A stretch of 40,866 nucleotides of DNA, taken from the NCBI GenBank assembly GCA_947483795.1, contig CANKLZ010000004.1, forward strand, positions 1 through 40,866, written 5' to 3'. This document shows positions 1 through 8,449 of the stretch, piece by piece. The translations under genes and the position numbers were made by a program. Under the pieces are notes generated by a model that saw nothing but the letters and a program-made list of their open reading frames with translations, was not told the origin of the DNA and did not search any database. Positions within the stretch are counted from its first letter, which is position 1. Each line of letters opens with the position of its first letter. Source of the stretch: Micrococcales bacterium. Its GTDB lineage: Bacteria; Actinomycetota; Actinomycetes; Actinomycetales; Microbacteriaceae.

Positions 1-969
1 GACAGCTTGCGTGGCGATGCCTTTGATCAGCCTGAACCAGCAGCTATGTTGACTGCTGATCGTCTTATCGATGTTTCTCCAAAGAACAGACCTGCGCCAG
101 AATCTGGCATACGCCGATTCCTTTACTTTTTATCCCTTAAAACATTCAACTTAGGCGATAACCTCCGCGTTCGTGAACGTAAAGCAACCGATGCCAGAAT
201 TGCTACTCAGCTCGATGGGGGAGCTAAATTCGTTCCTGTGCTAACCCGTAAGGGCGGAGTGGGTAAAACCACCGTAACCACTCTGCTTGGAATGGCTATG
301 GCTTTAGTTCGCGAAGACAGGGTTATTGCTATCGATGCCAACCCTGACCGCGGAACTCTGGCAGAGCGAGTCAGCAAGTCAACTCGATTCACTGTGAGAG
401 ATGTTGTTAACCGTGCAGCTGCTGTTGATGGGTTCACAGATTTCTCAACAATGGTTTCCAGAGACGCCACACGTTTACACGTCCTAGCCTCAGATAGCGA
501 CCCAATGCTCTCTGAAGCCTTTGATGAAGGTGACTACAACGTTGTTGCCGACATGGCAGCTCGATACTACACAGTTATCTTGACTGACTGTGGAACTGGA
601 ATTGTGCACTCTGTTATGCGTCCAACTCTCCAAAGAGCTAATGGGTTAGTGATTGTTTCAGGTGGTTCAGTTGATGAGGCTAGGTTGGCTTCTGAGACCC
701 TTACTTGGCTAGAAGCCAATGGTTATGGCGATCTAGTTCGAAGTTCCATAGTGGCCCTCAATACCGCGACTCAGGGCACAAACCTTGTCAAACTAGATGA
801 AATCGAAGCTCACTTCAAATCACGTGTGCGAGCAGTAGTTAAGATTCCATATGATCCAGCGCTAGCAGCAGGGTCTGTTATCAAGTTTGACCAGTTACAC
901 AAAAACACTAGAGAAGCTGCACGTGAACTTGCCGCTCTAGTTGTTGAAGGTCTCGCTAAGTCGAAATAG
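1..969 (+). CDS. ParA/MinD-type P-loop ATPase (5' partial)
   Basis: This is a deviant-Walker ATPase of the ParA/MinD superfamily. The motif KGGVGKTT (about residues 84-91 of the visible part) carries the signature lysine, IAIDANPD is the second-strand motif and ILTDCGTG the Walker B-like region. The reading frame is open to base 1; a TTG lies at base 7, but no ribosome binding site is visible and the true start is probably upstream, so I call it partial. A charged N-terminal stretch of about 80 residues precedes the ATPase fold, as in actinobacterial MinD-like proteins linked to secretion or chromosome positioning. The cargo or partner cannot be told from the sequence. Peptide deformylase follows 3 bases after the stop and is probably co-transcribed. 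Confidence is high for the ATPase family and low for the process. Confidence 0.85.
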   Translation, partial: DSLRGDAFDQPEPAAMLTADRLIDVSPKNRPAPESGIRRFLYFLSLKTFNLGDNLRVRERKATDARIATQLDGGAKFVPVLTRKGGVGKTTVTTLLGMAMALVREDRVIAIDANPDRGTLAERVSKSTRFTVRDVVNRAAAVDGFTDFSTMVSRDATRLHVLASDSDPMLSEAFDEGDYNVVADMAARYYTVILTDCGTGIVHSVMRPTLQRANGLVIVSGGSVDEARLASETLTWLEANGYGDLVRSSIVALNTATQGTNLVKLDEIEAHFKSRVRAVVKIPYDPALAAGSVIKFDQLHKNTREAARELAALVVEGLAKSK

Positions 970-972
970 CCG

Positions 973-1470
973 ATGGCAGTTCGTGAAATACGCCTATACG
1001 GTGATCCAGTCCTAAGTTCAAAATGTGATCTTGTCAAAGACTTTTCTGAGAAGACTAAATCACTTATAGAAAATCTGATTGATACCACTAAGGAGCCGGG
1101 TCGAGCAGGAGTGGCAGCTCCACAGATAGGCGTATCGCTTCGAGCTTTCAGTTATAACGTCGATGGCAAAGTCGGATACCTAATCAACCCTGAGAATCTA
1201 ATCCTTGAAGGAGAACCTGAACTTATTGACGAAGGCTGCCTATCAGTGCCCGGACTTTGGCACAAAACCCTTCGTTACCCAAAAGCACAGCTCACTGGTT
1301 ACCAACTCGATGGAACTCTCATCACAGTAAGCGGAGAAGGGTTACTTGCCCAAGCTCTGCAACATGAGTATGACCATCTGGATGGAACACTCTACTTAGA
1401 TCGACTATCGGTCGAAGAACGCAAAGAAGCTATGAAGCTCCTTCGTCAAACCGATTGGTTTTTGAACTAG
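973..1470 (+). CDS. def: Peptide deformylase
   Basis: Removes the formyl group from the N-terminal methionine of nascent proteins, in the cytoplasm at the ribosome exit. All three signature motifs are present: GVAAPQIG (46-53, with Val where Leu is usual), EGCLS (87-91) and QHEYDH (130-135). Cys89, His131 and His135 are the metal ligands and Glu132 the catalytic base. The length of 165 residues is normal. The ATG lies 3 bases after the ATPase gene, with no strong Shine-Dalgarno, suggesting translational coupling. The stop codon TAG overlaps the stop of the convergent acyl-CoA ligase within the palindrome CTAG at 1467-1470. Identification is firm. Confidence 0.95.
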   Translation: MAVREIRLYGDPVLSSKCDLVKDFSEKTKSLIENLIDTTKEPGRAGVAAPQIGVSLRAFSYNVDGKVGYLINPENLILEGEPELIDEGCLSVPGLWHKTLRYPKAQLTGYQLDGTLITVSGEGLLAQALQHEYDHLDGTLYLDRLSVEERKEAMKLLRQTDWFLN

Positions 1471-3305
1471 ATCTTGTAGTCGCCGATGTTGTGACAAGTT
1501 GATTTAGCACTTGCCGCATAGATGTCATCAACCAAGTGTGAGAAGTCATCCATAACTGCAGCTCGCTTGATCTTTAGTGATGGAGTTAGGTGGCCACTCT
1601 TTTCAGTCAAGTCTTTTGGAAGCAATGCGAACTTACGAATTGATTCAGCGGTTGAGAATTTTGAGTTCACAGCTTCAATAGCCTTTGTGATCTCTGCAAT
1701 AACAACTGGGCTGTTAGTTGCATCTTCAATGCTTAGCTGTTCCTTGATGCCATTGTTCTCAAGCCAAATAGGAAGCATCTCTTCATCCAGCGAGATTAGA
1801 ACTGAAACGAAAGGCTTTGCATCTCCAACAACAACGGCCTGGCCGATTAGTGGGTTAGCGCGAAGTGGATCTTCAAGAAGAGCTGGTGCAACGTTCTTTC
1901 CACCGGCTGTGATGATTAGTTCCTTTTTTCTACCAGTAATAGACAGGAAGCCATCTTCATCAAGAGATCCGATGTCGCCGGTCTTGAACCAGTCACCTTC
2001 AAATGTTGAAGCAGTAGCCTTCGGGTTCTTCCAATAGCTCTTCAGAACGTTGGTTCCTCTAAGTAGGATTTCGCCGTCTTCAGCAATCATGATTCCACAA
2101 CCTGGAAGTGGGAAGCCCACCTTGCCAATCTTGACCTTGTCTGGACGACCAATTGTTACAGGTGCGGTTGTCTCAGTTAGTCCATAGCCTTCAAGAACGA
2201 TAAGTCCAATAGCGCGGTAGAAGTGACCTAGACGAGCGCCAAGAGGGCCACCACCGCTGATTGCGTACTTAACTTTTCCACCCATAGCGGCACGAAGCTT
2301 CTTGTAAACCAGAGCATCGAATAGCTTGTACTTTAGGTTCAAGCCAAGACTTGGGCCACCCTTTGTGTCCTTAGCCATGGACCAGACGATAGCAGTTTCA
2401 GCAGCTGCGTGGAAAATCTTTCCCTTACCAGCAGATTCAGCACGCTGTTCTGCTGAGTTATAAACCTTCTCGAAGACTCGGGGAACAGCCAATAAGAATG
2501 TTGGGTGGAAGCTCTGCATCGCAGGAGCAACTGTCTTTGAATCTCCCTGGTGTCCAACTTTCACACCACCTGAAATACACAACACAGAAATGAAGCGAGC
2601 AAACACGTGAGCCATCGGCAAGAACAGGAGAGTAGTTTCGCCTGGACGAACTACATCAGGAAGCACCGCTTGAGCGTTGCGACAAAGATCAACAAAGCCC
2701 TGGTGCAATAGTTCACAACCCTTAGGTTGACCAGTTGTTCCAGAGGTGTAGATTATTGTGGCGATGTCTGACATGCCTGCAGCCTTGCGACTCTTTTCTA
2801 GGTCAGCATCGGAAACGTCTTTACCTGCTTTGACCAAGTCACTCAGGTCATTGCTGTCGAGTGTCCAAATAGTTTTGACATCCTTCAGGGAAGACTTGAC
2901 TGAATTGAAAAGTTCCACGAGCTGGCTGTTGGCAAAGATACAAGCAGTAGATCCAGAGTCACCTAGAATCCATTCAATCTGCGCAGGAGCAGAGCTTTCG
3001 TAAATCGGAACTGAAACAGCTCCAGCAAACCATAGAGCAAAGTCGCACAGTGCCCACTCGTAAGATGTTGCGCTCATAATTCCAACGCGCTGCCCTGGCT
3101 TTACTCCGGCAGCAATGAAACCTTTGGCAAGTGCTTTAACTTCAGCTAGGTAGTCAGCTGCAGTTACGTCTTGCCATACTCCAGGTTCAACCTGCTTAGA
3201 AATGAGTGGAAGGCTAGGATCAACTTTGACCCGGTCTAAGAACAAATCTGTGATGTTTGTGTCTGGCTTTGAAACAACAACTAGGGGGACTTCGAATGTC
3301 TTCAT
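1467..3305 (-). CDS. Long-chain fatty-acid-CoA ligase (AMP-forming, FadD15-like)
   Basis: Activates a fatty acid with ATP to acyl-AMP and then acyl-CoA, in the cytoplasm or at the membrane. Adenylate-forming enzyme motifs are clear: the phosphate loop YTSGTTGQPKG (about residues 187-197), YGLTETT, the hinge GDWFKTGDIG, and GRKKELIITAGGKN near the C-terminus. The length of 612 residues fits long-chain FadD enzymes. I prefer the ATG at 3305 because AGAGG lies about 6 bases before it; an in-frame start at 3368 would add 21 unconserved residues and reach into the promoter region. Close synteny with plsC and aroG matches M. tuberculosis fadD15 (Rv2187). The gene is divergent from glk and converges on def. 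Chain-length specificity cannot be read from the sequence. Confidence 0.9.
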   Translation of the reverse strand: MKTFEVPLVVVSKPDTNITDLFLDRVKVDPSLPLISKQVEPGVWQDVTAADYLAEVKALAKGFIAAGVKPGQRVGIMSATSYEWALCDFALWFAGAVSVPIYESSAPAQIEWILGDSGSTACIFANSQLVELFNSVKSSLKDVKTIWTLDSNDLSDLVKAGKDVSDADLEKSRKAAGMSDIATIIYTSGTTGQPKGCELLHQGFVDLCRNAQAVLPDVVRPGETTLLFLPMAHVFARFISVLCISGGVKVGHQGDSKTVAPAMQSFHPTFLLAVPRVFEKVYNSAEQRAESAGKGKIFHAAAETAIVWSMAKDTKGGPSLGLNLKYKLFDALVYKKLRAAMGGKVKYAISGGGPLGARLGHFYRAIGLIVLEGYGLTETTAPVTIGRPDKVKIGKVGFPLPGCGIMIAEDGEILLRGTNVLKSYWKNPKATASTFEGDWFKTGDIGSLDEDGFLSITGRKKELIITAGGKNVAPALLEDPLRANPLIGQAVVVGDAKPFVSVLISLDEEMLPIWLENNGIKEQLSIEDATNSPVVIAEITKAIEAVNSKFSTAESIRKFALLPKDLTEKSGHLTPSLKIKRAAVMDDFSHLVDDIYAASAKSTCHNIGDYKI

Positions 3306-3362
3306 GTAAACCTCTAACTTTGATAGTGGGGCCAAGATAAAACTTTTCAATAGCCTACACTT

Positions 3363-3397
3363 AGGCAACCCTAAACAACATCACAATTGGGTTGCCT
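3363..3397. repeat. Inverted repeat between fadD and glk
   Basis: Perfect 9-base arms AGGCAACCC (3363-3371) and GGGTTGCCT (3389-3397) are separated by 17 bases in the divergent intergenic region. The right arm contains the candidate -35 element (TTGCCT) of the glk promoter. It could be an operator for one or both genes; no regulator family is recognised. Confidence 0.4.
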
Positions 3398-3420
3398 CAA
3401 CTAGATTCTCAGGTTATAAA
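3392..3420 (+). promoter_or_regulatory. Candidate glk promoter
   Basis: A -35 element TTGCCT (3392-3397) and a -10 element TATAAA (3415-3420) are separated by the ideal 17 bases. The expected transcription start is near 3427, inside the palindrome at 3422-3439. Confidence 0.5.
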
Positions 3421-3421
3421 C

Positions 3422-3439
3422 TTGTCTAAATCTAGACAA
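3422..3439. promoter_or_regulatory. Palindromic operator candidate at the glk transcription start
   Basis: TTGTCTA-aatc-TAGACAA is a perfect inverted repeat with 7-base arms, 24 bases before the glk ATG and just downstream of the candidate -10 element. This placement is typical of a repressor site. The regulator is unknown; no transcription factor gene lies alongside. Confidence 0.5.
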
Positions 3440-3463
3440 AAACACCAACCCGTAAGGAAATTC

Positions 3464-4414
3464 ATGATCACCGTTGGAATTGACGTTGGTGGCACCAAAA
3501 TTGCTGGTGCTTTGGTCGACGAATCGGGTGAAATCATCACGAGCCTAAAAGTCCCTACTCCAGCTGATAACACTGAAGAACTTATCGAAGCCGTTGTTGC
3601 CATGGTGAATGAACTCCGTGCTGGACAAGAGATAAAGGCTGTTGGAGTTGCTATCGCAGGATTTATTGATGCAGCACAGTCCGAGGTCATGCATTCTCCT
3701 AACCTAAGCCTTAGAAATGAGCCTTTAAAGGCCAAATTAGAGGCAAAACTAGGGGTTGAAGTCTTTATCGAGAATGATGCCAATGCCGCAGGCTGGGCTG
3801 AATACCGCTTTGGCGCTGGTCAAGGCAGTCAGCACATGATGATGATCACCATAGGCACTGGTGTCGGCGGTGCAATTGTTGCAAATGGTGAGCTTTTCCG
3901 AGGCGGCTTCGGTATTGGTGCAGAACTCGGCCACACTAACTTCATCCCAGAGGGTAAAGAATGCGGATGCGGACAACACGGTTGCCTCGAAAAGTACGCT
4001 TCAGGGACAGCGCTTTTGGAAGCTGCTAAAGAACTCGCTTCATCTGGAAGTCCTCAAGGTGCCAGGTTGGCTGAACTCCAGTCACAGGTGGGCGAACTCA
4101 CTGGAACTGAGGTTTATCAGGCGATTAACGAGTCAGACCCAGGAGCTATGAGACTGTTGCATGAATTAGGAACCAACATTGGCAAGGCAGTTGCCTCTCT
4201 TGCAGCAGTGCTTGACCCTCAAATACTTGTGGTTGGCGGTGGCTTGAGCGTGGCAGGCGAATTGCTGCTCAAACCTATTCGTGAGGCATACCTACAGCAC
4301 CTCCCCGCTAGAGGGTTTAGACCAGAAATGAAAATCGTTGCGGCAGCTTTGATAAACGATGCTGGTGTGGTCGGTGCAGCTGACCTTGCTAGACGACACT
4401 CCCGCGAGAGATAA
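3464..4414 (+). CDS. glk: ROK-family glucokinase
   Basis: Phosphorylates glucose to glucose 6-phosphate with ATP (or polyphosphate in some actinobacterial relatives). The N-terminal phosphate loop DVGGTKIAGALVD, the sugar-binding NDANAAGWAE, the zinc motif CGCGQHGCLEKYASG and the preceding His of ELGHTNF identify a ROK kinase rather than a ROK repressor, since no N-terminal helix-turn-helix is present. The length of 316 residues is normal. The ATG at 3464 is chosen because AAGGA lies 5 bases upstream and family members begin right at this strand; a TTG at 3392 would add 24 unconserved residues and overlap the promoter. plsC follows after 42 bases. Sugar specificity is inferred. Confidence 0.88.
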   Translation: MITVGIDVGGTKIAGALVDESGEIITSLKVPTPADNTEELIEAVVAMVNELRAGQEIKAVGVAIAGFIDAAQSEVMHSPNLSLRNEPLKAKLEAKLGVEVFIENDANAAGWAEYRFGAGQGSQHMMMITIGTGVGGAIVANGELFRGGFGIGAELGHTNFIPEGKECGCGQHGCLEKYASGTALLEAAKELASSGSPQGARLAELQSQVGELTGTEVYQAINESDPGAMRLLHELGTNIGKAVASLAAVLDPQILVVGGGLSVAGELLLKPIREAYLQHLPARGFRPEMKIVAAALINDAGVVGAADLARRHSRER

Positions 4415-4456
4415 ACTAAGTCTTTACGGGTTTAATCTAGGGATGAAAGGCTAGCT

Positions 4457-5131
4457 ATGTGGTATTTTCTGCTGAAAAACATCTTCCTAGGCCCAATTCT
4501 CAAAGTCCTTTTCAGACCTTGGGTCAGAGGATCTGAAAAGATTCCTTCAGATGGCGCTGCAATCCTTGCCAGCAACCACCTTTCCTTCTCGGACTCTATT
4601 TTTCTTCCGCTCATGCTTCGCAGGCCTGTGGTCTTCCTTGCAAAAAGTGAGTATTTCACGGGCAAAGGCATCAAGGGAACACTCACAAGATGGTTCTTCA
4701 TTGGTACAGGTCAGCTACCGATAGATCGAAGTGGCGGTAAGGCCTCCGAAGCCGCCTTAAATACCGGACTAAAGGTTTTGAGTCAGAGTCAACTTTTGGG
4801 TATTTATCCTGAAGGCACAAGATCTCCTGATGGACGTCTATTTAGAGGTCGCACAGGTATTGCCAGGATGGTGCTTGAAGCTAAGGTGCCAGTATTCCCT
4901 GTGGCGATGATTGATACCGAAAAGGTTCAACCTATTGGACGGAGACTTCCTCGAATACGTCGCATCGGTGTGGTGGTTGGTGAACCTTTAGATTTTTCAA
5001 GATTTGCGGGGATGGAAGGTGACCGTCTAGTCTTACGAGCAGTCACTGATGAGATTTCTTATGAACTCATGAAACTTAGCGGGCAGGAATACATCGACGT
5101 ATATGCCACGACTTTGAAAAACCAACGCTAA
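4457..5131 (+). CDS. plsC: 1-acyl-sn-glycerol-3-phosphate acyltransferase (PlsC family)
   Basis: Transfers an acyl chain to lysophosphatidic acid to make phosphatidic acid, the precursor of membrane phospholipids, on the cytoplasmic face of the membrane. The catalytic HX4D motif is NHLSFSD (His41, Asp46), and the phosphate-binding motif is YPEGTRS (Glu119-Arg122). The hydrophobic N-terminus probably anchors it. Its 224 residues are normal for the family. The start ATG has GAAAGG upstream. The position next to aroG matches M. tuberculosis Rv2182c. The acyl-CoA ligase gene close by could supply acyl groups, which is inference. A paralogue with a different acyl acceptor cannot be excluded. Confidence 0.88.
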   Translation: MWYFLLKNIFLGPILKVLFRPWVRGSEKIPSDGAAILASNHLSFSDSIFLPLMLRRPVVFLAKSEYFTGKGIKGTLTRWFFIGTGQLPIDRSGGKASEAALNTGLKVLSQSQLLGIYPEGTRSPDGRLFRGRTGIARMVLEAKVPVFPVAMIDTEKVQPIGRRLPRIRRIGVVVGEPLDFSRFAGMEGDRLVLRAVTDEISYELMKLSGQEYIDVYATTLKNQR

Positions 5132-5151
5132 CGCCAAGTCAGGAATCCACC

Positions 5152-6519
5152 TTGTCATTAAACGAAAAAGTTGTCCTAGCTGACCCAGCAGTTATTGCAG
5201 GGCTTGATAACTATCGCAATCTTGTAGCTGCCCAGCAACCAATTTGGCCTGACCAAAACCAGTTAGATGAAGTTAGAGCAACCCTGGCTAAATACCCACC
5301 GCTTGTTTTTGCCGGTGAAGTAGATATTTTGAAAGACCGATTAGCTCAGGCTGCATCGGGTAAAGCGTTCTTGCTACAAGGTGGAGACTGCGCTGAAACT
5401 TTTGTTGATGCAACCGCAGATCGTATTCGCAACAGAGTAAAGACCATGTTGCAGATGGCAGTGGTTCTCACATATGGAGCATCAATGCCAGTTGTGAAAA
5501 TGGGTCGCATGGCAGGACAATTCGCTAAGCCAAGATCATCAGACACCGAAACACGTGAGGGGCTAGAACTTCCTGCCTACCGCGGCGATGCTGTGAACGG
5601 TTACGACTTCACATTAGAGTCGAGAACTCCTGATCCAACCAGGCTTCTGCAGGCATACAACACTTCAGCTTCAACTCTGAACTTGATTAGAGCTTTCACC
5701 ATGGGTGGTTTTGCAGACCTTAGATCTGTGCATGAGTGGAATAAAGGTTTTACCGATAACCCTGCAAACTCTCGTTACGAGACTATGGCTAAGGAAATCG
5801 ATAAAGCCATCAAGTTCATGGCTGCCTGTGGCGCTAACTTTAACGAACTTCGCACAACAGAGTTCTATACCTCGCACGAAGGCTTGCTTTTCGACTACGA
5901 GCGTCCAATGACAAGAATCGATTCACGAACCGGCACGCCGTATGACACCAGTGCGCACTTTATATGGATTGGCGAGCGCACTCGCAAGCTTGATGGTGCT
6001 CACATGGACTTCCTCTCGAGAGTGAGAAACCCACTTGGAGTGAAGCTCGGCCCGAACACTTCCGTTGATGATGTTCTTGCATTGATTGAAAAGCTCGATC
6101 CAGATCGTGAGCCGGGCAGATTGACGTTGATCACTCGCATGGGTGCCAGCAAGATTCGTGAGGCACTGCCGAAGCTGGTAAAGGCTGTCAAGGAGTCGGG
6201 AGCCCAACCGCTTTGGGTTACAGACCCAATGCACGGCAACGGTATCACTACAGCTAACGGATACAAGTCCCGCAGATTCGATGATGTCATGGATGAGGTT
6301 AGGGGCTTCTTTGAAGTTCATCGTGACCTAGGAACTTTCCCTGGTGGAGTTCACATTGAACTCACTGGTGATGACGTTGCTGAATGTCTAGGTGGAAGTG
6401 AACATATTGATGAAGCAACCTTGGAATCAAGATACGAATCACTTTGCGATCCAAGACTAAATCACTCTCAATCTTTAGAGCTTGCTTTCCTTGTTGCAGA
6501 AGAACTAGCCGCCAAGTAA
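5152..6519 (+). CDS. aroG: Class II 3-deoxy-7-phosphoheptulonate synthase
   Basis: Condenses phosphoenolpyruvate with erythrose 4-phosphate, the first step of the shikimate pathway to aromatic amino acids. It is the plant-like class II type: LLQGGDCAETF near residue 75, KLGPNTSVDDV near 300 and WVTDPMHGNG near 350 are diagnostic. The length of 455 residues is close to the M. tuberculosis enzyme. Translation begins at TTG (5152) with AGGA 7 bases upstream; no ATG fits better. The stop abuts that of the convergent kinase gene with zero spacing. aroG beside pknL is conserved in actinobacteria. Confidence 0.95.
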   Translation: MSLNEKVVLADPAVIAGLDNYRNLVAAQQPIWPDQNQLDEVRATLAKYPPLVFAGEVDILKDRLAQAASGKAFLLQGGDCAETFVDATADRIRNRVKTMLQMAVVLTYGASMPVVKMGRMAGQFAKPRSSDTETREGLELPAYRGDAVNGYDFTLESRTPDPTRLLQAYNTSASTLNLIRAFTMGGFADLRSVHEWNKGFTDNPANSRYETMAKEIDKAIKFMAACGANFNELRTTEFYTSHEGLLFDYERPMTRIDSRTGTPYDTSAHFIWIGERTRKLDGAHMDFLSRVRNPLGVKLGPNTSVDDVLALIEKLDPDREPGRLTLITRMGASKIREALPKLVKAVKESGAQPLWVTDPMHGNGITTANGYKSRRFDDVMDEVRGFFEVHRDLGTFPGGVHIELTGDDVAECLGGSEHIDEATLESRYESLCDPRLNHSQSLELAFLVAEELAAK

Positions 6520-8358
6520 TCATCTAGCTCGGATTGTTACGCTCTGACCTACTCGAAGAGTTGTTCCAGCTGAATCGCTAACACCGGTTACTTTTTTGAT
6601 GCCCCAGTCTTTGCTCAACCATTTGGTATCGATTACAACCCTCAACCCTAAAGATTCCAGCAGACCTTTGGCTGCGAGAATTGTTTCACCTTTGACTTCA
6701 GGCATTCGCACGGTTTGCGGCCCAAGGCTGGCGATTAGTTTTATAGAGGAACCTTTGCCAACTTCTATTTCATCTGGCACAACGGAAATTATCTGCCCCT
6801 TGGCAACAGTATTGGAATATTCTTTTTCAATTGTTCGAACGTTAAGACCAGCTGCCTCTAGAGCTGCTTTAGCGATTTCAGTCTGCAAACCTGCAACCAC
6901 AGGAATTGCACCAAGTGAAACCTTGAGATCAACCTCTGATAAAACAGGAATCTTAGTTCCATCACTTCCTGAGTTCTGATATACAAATCCAATTGGATAC
7001 TCAGAGTTAAACCATTGACTTACTTTTCCAAGAACTAGTCGAGCGCCAACAATCTTTGCAGTGGCCGTTACCAAATCCACCCCGATAACTTTTGGCACAG
7101 CTACTAATTCTTTACCTTTAGAAACTAGGAGAGTGATTTGTGTCCCTCTTGGGATAAGGATTCCAGCTGTAGGTTCAGAACCAATCACCTGGCCCTTGGC
7201 AAAATCAGAACTGAATTCTTCACGAATCGAAATGTTGTTAGTGATTGAATCTATTTCCTCAGTTGCCAGAGCAACGCTTTTATCGCTCAAGTTAGGAACT
7301 GCAACGAAAGCACCTGGTCCAACCCCGAAATACCAGCCGCCGAAAGAGCCAAGGCTTAAGGCCAAGATGCTGGCTATAATCCAACGAGTAACAAGAAGCT
7401 TTGAGGCGTGTTTTGCAAATGGGAGTTCTTCTTCCGCAAGGCCAAGATCTCCAAGAACTTCTGTGAAGTTAGCGTCTTTTGGAATCACCATGGTTGCCGA
7501 GAGGTCAGTTTTCGGAACTGCAGAAGGTTCAGCGGGATTAGCTTTGAGAATCTTTTCTATTTCATTCAGAGCAACCGCTGCATCGGCTGGCCTATTCTGC
7601 GGCAACGGTTCAGTGCACCAAATCATGAGTTCATCTAATGCCGTATTGGCTTTAGGGTTCAATGTTTTGGCTGAGGGCACTCTTTCAGAAGTGTGCATAA
7701 ATGCAATCTGGATTGCATCATCACCTAGGAATGGTTGTTGACCGGTGAGCATCTCAAAGAGCATGATGCCAAAGCTGTAGATGTCACTTGGCGTTTCCGC
7801 TTTGCCTCTTCTGATTACCTCAGGTGCTAGGTAAGCAACCGTGCCAACTAAAGATCCAGTGTCGGTGTTTGCAGACAGCTCTCTAGCTAAACCAAAGTCA
7901 GTTACTTTGATGCGGCCATCATCGGATAGCAAAACGTTCTCAGGCTTTAGGTCTCGATGGACAACACCACTGGAGTGAGCTTGAGCCAAAGCGGAAAGCA
8001 TGGCTTTACAGACCTGCAGAACTTGAGGCGTGTCTAGTGCTCCGAAGTCTCTGATGGCATCCCGAAGCGTGATTCCTTGGACTAGTTCCAAAACAATGAA
8101 TGCATGAGCTTGGTCATCGCCCTGATCGAAAATGTTGACTAAATTCGCATGGTTTACTTTGGCGAGCATCCTGGCTTCGCGAAAGAACTTATCTCTAAAA
8201 ACTGGATCTTCGGATAGATGCGGGTGAATAACCTTGACGGCAACTTCTCTGTCTAGGCGAAGGTCTTTTGCCAGATAAACAGTCGCCATTCCGCCACGGG
8301 CGATAATCTCCTTTATCTCATAGCGAGATGAGAGTGTGTGGCCAACTAAATTGCTCAT
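6520..8358 (-). CDS. pknL: Ser/Thr protein kinase with four PASTA domains (PknL position)
   Basis: Membrane sensor kinase. The N-terminal kinase domain has the glycine loop ARGGMATVYLA, Lys42 in VAVKVI, HRDLKPENVLL, DFGLA and APE. A single membrane helix (about residues 331-353) is followed by four extracellular PASTA repeats of about 65 residues, each opening with a pattern like VPNL, VPKV, VVAG or MPEV. PASTA domains in this family bind muropeptides or lipid II. I choose the ATG at 8358 because homologues begin with this motif just ahead of the RYE segment; a GTG at 8388 would add 10 residues. It is divergent from the Rv2175c-family gene, the arrangement of M. tuberculosis pknL/Rv2175c, but M. 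tuberculosis PknL lacks PASTA repeats. The length of 612 residues fits PASTA kinases. Confidence 0.9.
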   Translation of the reverse strand: MSNLVGHTLSSRYEIKEIIARGGMATVYLAKDLRLDREVAVKVIHPHLSEDPVFRDKFFREARMLAKVNHANLVNIFDQGDDQAHAFIVLELVQGITLRDAIRDFGALDTPQVLQVCKAMLSALAQAHSSGVVHRDLKPENVLLSDDGRIKVTDFGLARELSANTDTGSLVGTVAYLAPEVIRRGKAETPSDIYSFGIMLFEMLTGQQPFLGDDAIQIAFMHTSERVPSAKTLNPKANTALDELMIWCTEPLPQNRPADAAVALNEIEKILKANPAEPSAVPKTDLSATMVIPKDANFTEVLGDLGLAEEELPFAKHASKLLVTRWIIASILALSLGSFGGWYFGVGPGAFVAVPNLSDKSVALATEEIDSITNNISIREEFSSDFAKGQVIGSEPTAGILIPRGTQITLLVSKGKELVAVPKVIGVDLVTATAKIVGARLVLGKVSQWFNSEYPIGFVYQNSGSDGTKIPVLSEVDLKVSLGAIPVVAGLQTEIAKAALEAAGLNVRTIEKEYSNTVAKGQIISVVPDEIEVGKGSSIKLIASLGPQTVRMPEVKGETILAAKGLLESLGLRVVIDTKWLSKDWGIKKVTGVSDSAGTTLRVGQSVTIRAR

Positions 8359-8449
8359 AGATACTTTGACTTTACCTGTCGAAGCCACGCCCGAGCCGAA
8401 GGCTCCCGTAAAGATGGCATCAGAGCGACAGATGTGGCAATCTTAAGGG

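Noticed and set aside
1522-2037. 171-codon open frame on the plus strand inside the acyl-CoA ligase gene
   Set aside because: Antisense shadow of a well-supported gene; Ser-rich translation without domain motifs and no ribosome binding site.
3361-3374. TTAGG-caac-CCTAA as a DtxR/IdeR iron box
   Set aside because: Only the outer arms resemble the 19-bp iron box; the core sequence is wrong and neither neighbouring gene is an iron gene.
5923-6321. Two overlapping minus-strand frames inside aroG
   Set aside because: Shadows of the conserved class II DAHP synthase; no motif or independent start signal.
7061-7741. 226-codon open frame on the plus strand inside the PASTA kinase gene
   Set aside because: Lies wholly antisense to the kinase; the translation has no recognisable family and the kinase frame is certain.
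6520-8388. GTG at 8388 as start of the PASTA kinase
   Set aside because: Adds 10 residues not seen in the family, and the ATG at 8358 gives the typical N-terminus just before the kinase domain.
8393-8405. GAGCC-gaa-GGCTC hairpin between the kinase and Rv2175c-family genes as a terminator or operator
   Set aside because: Only 5-base arms and no T-run; likely chance.
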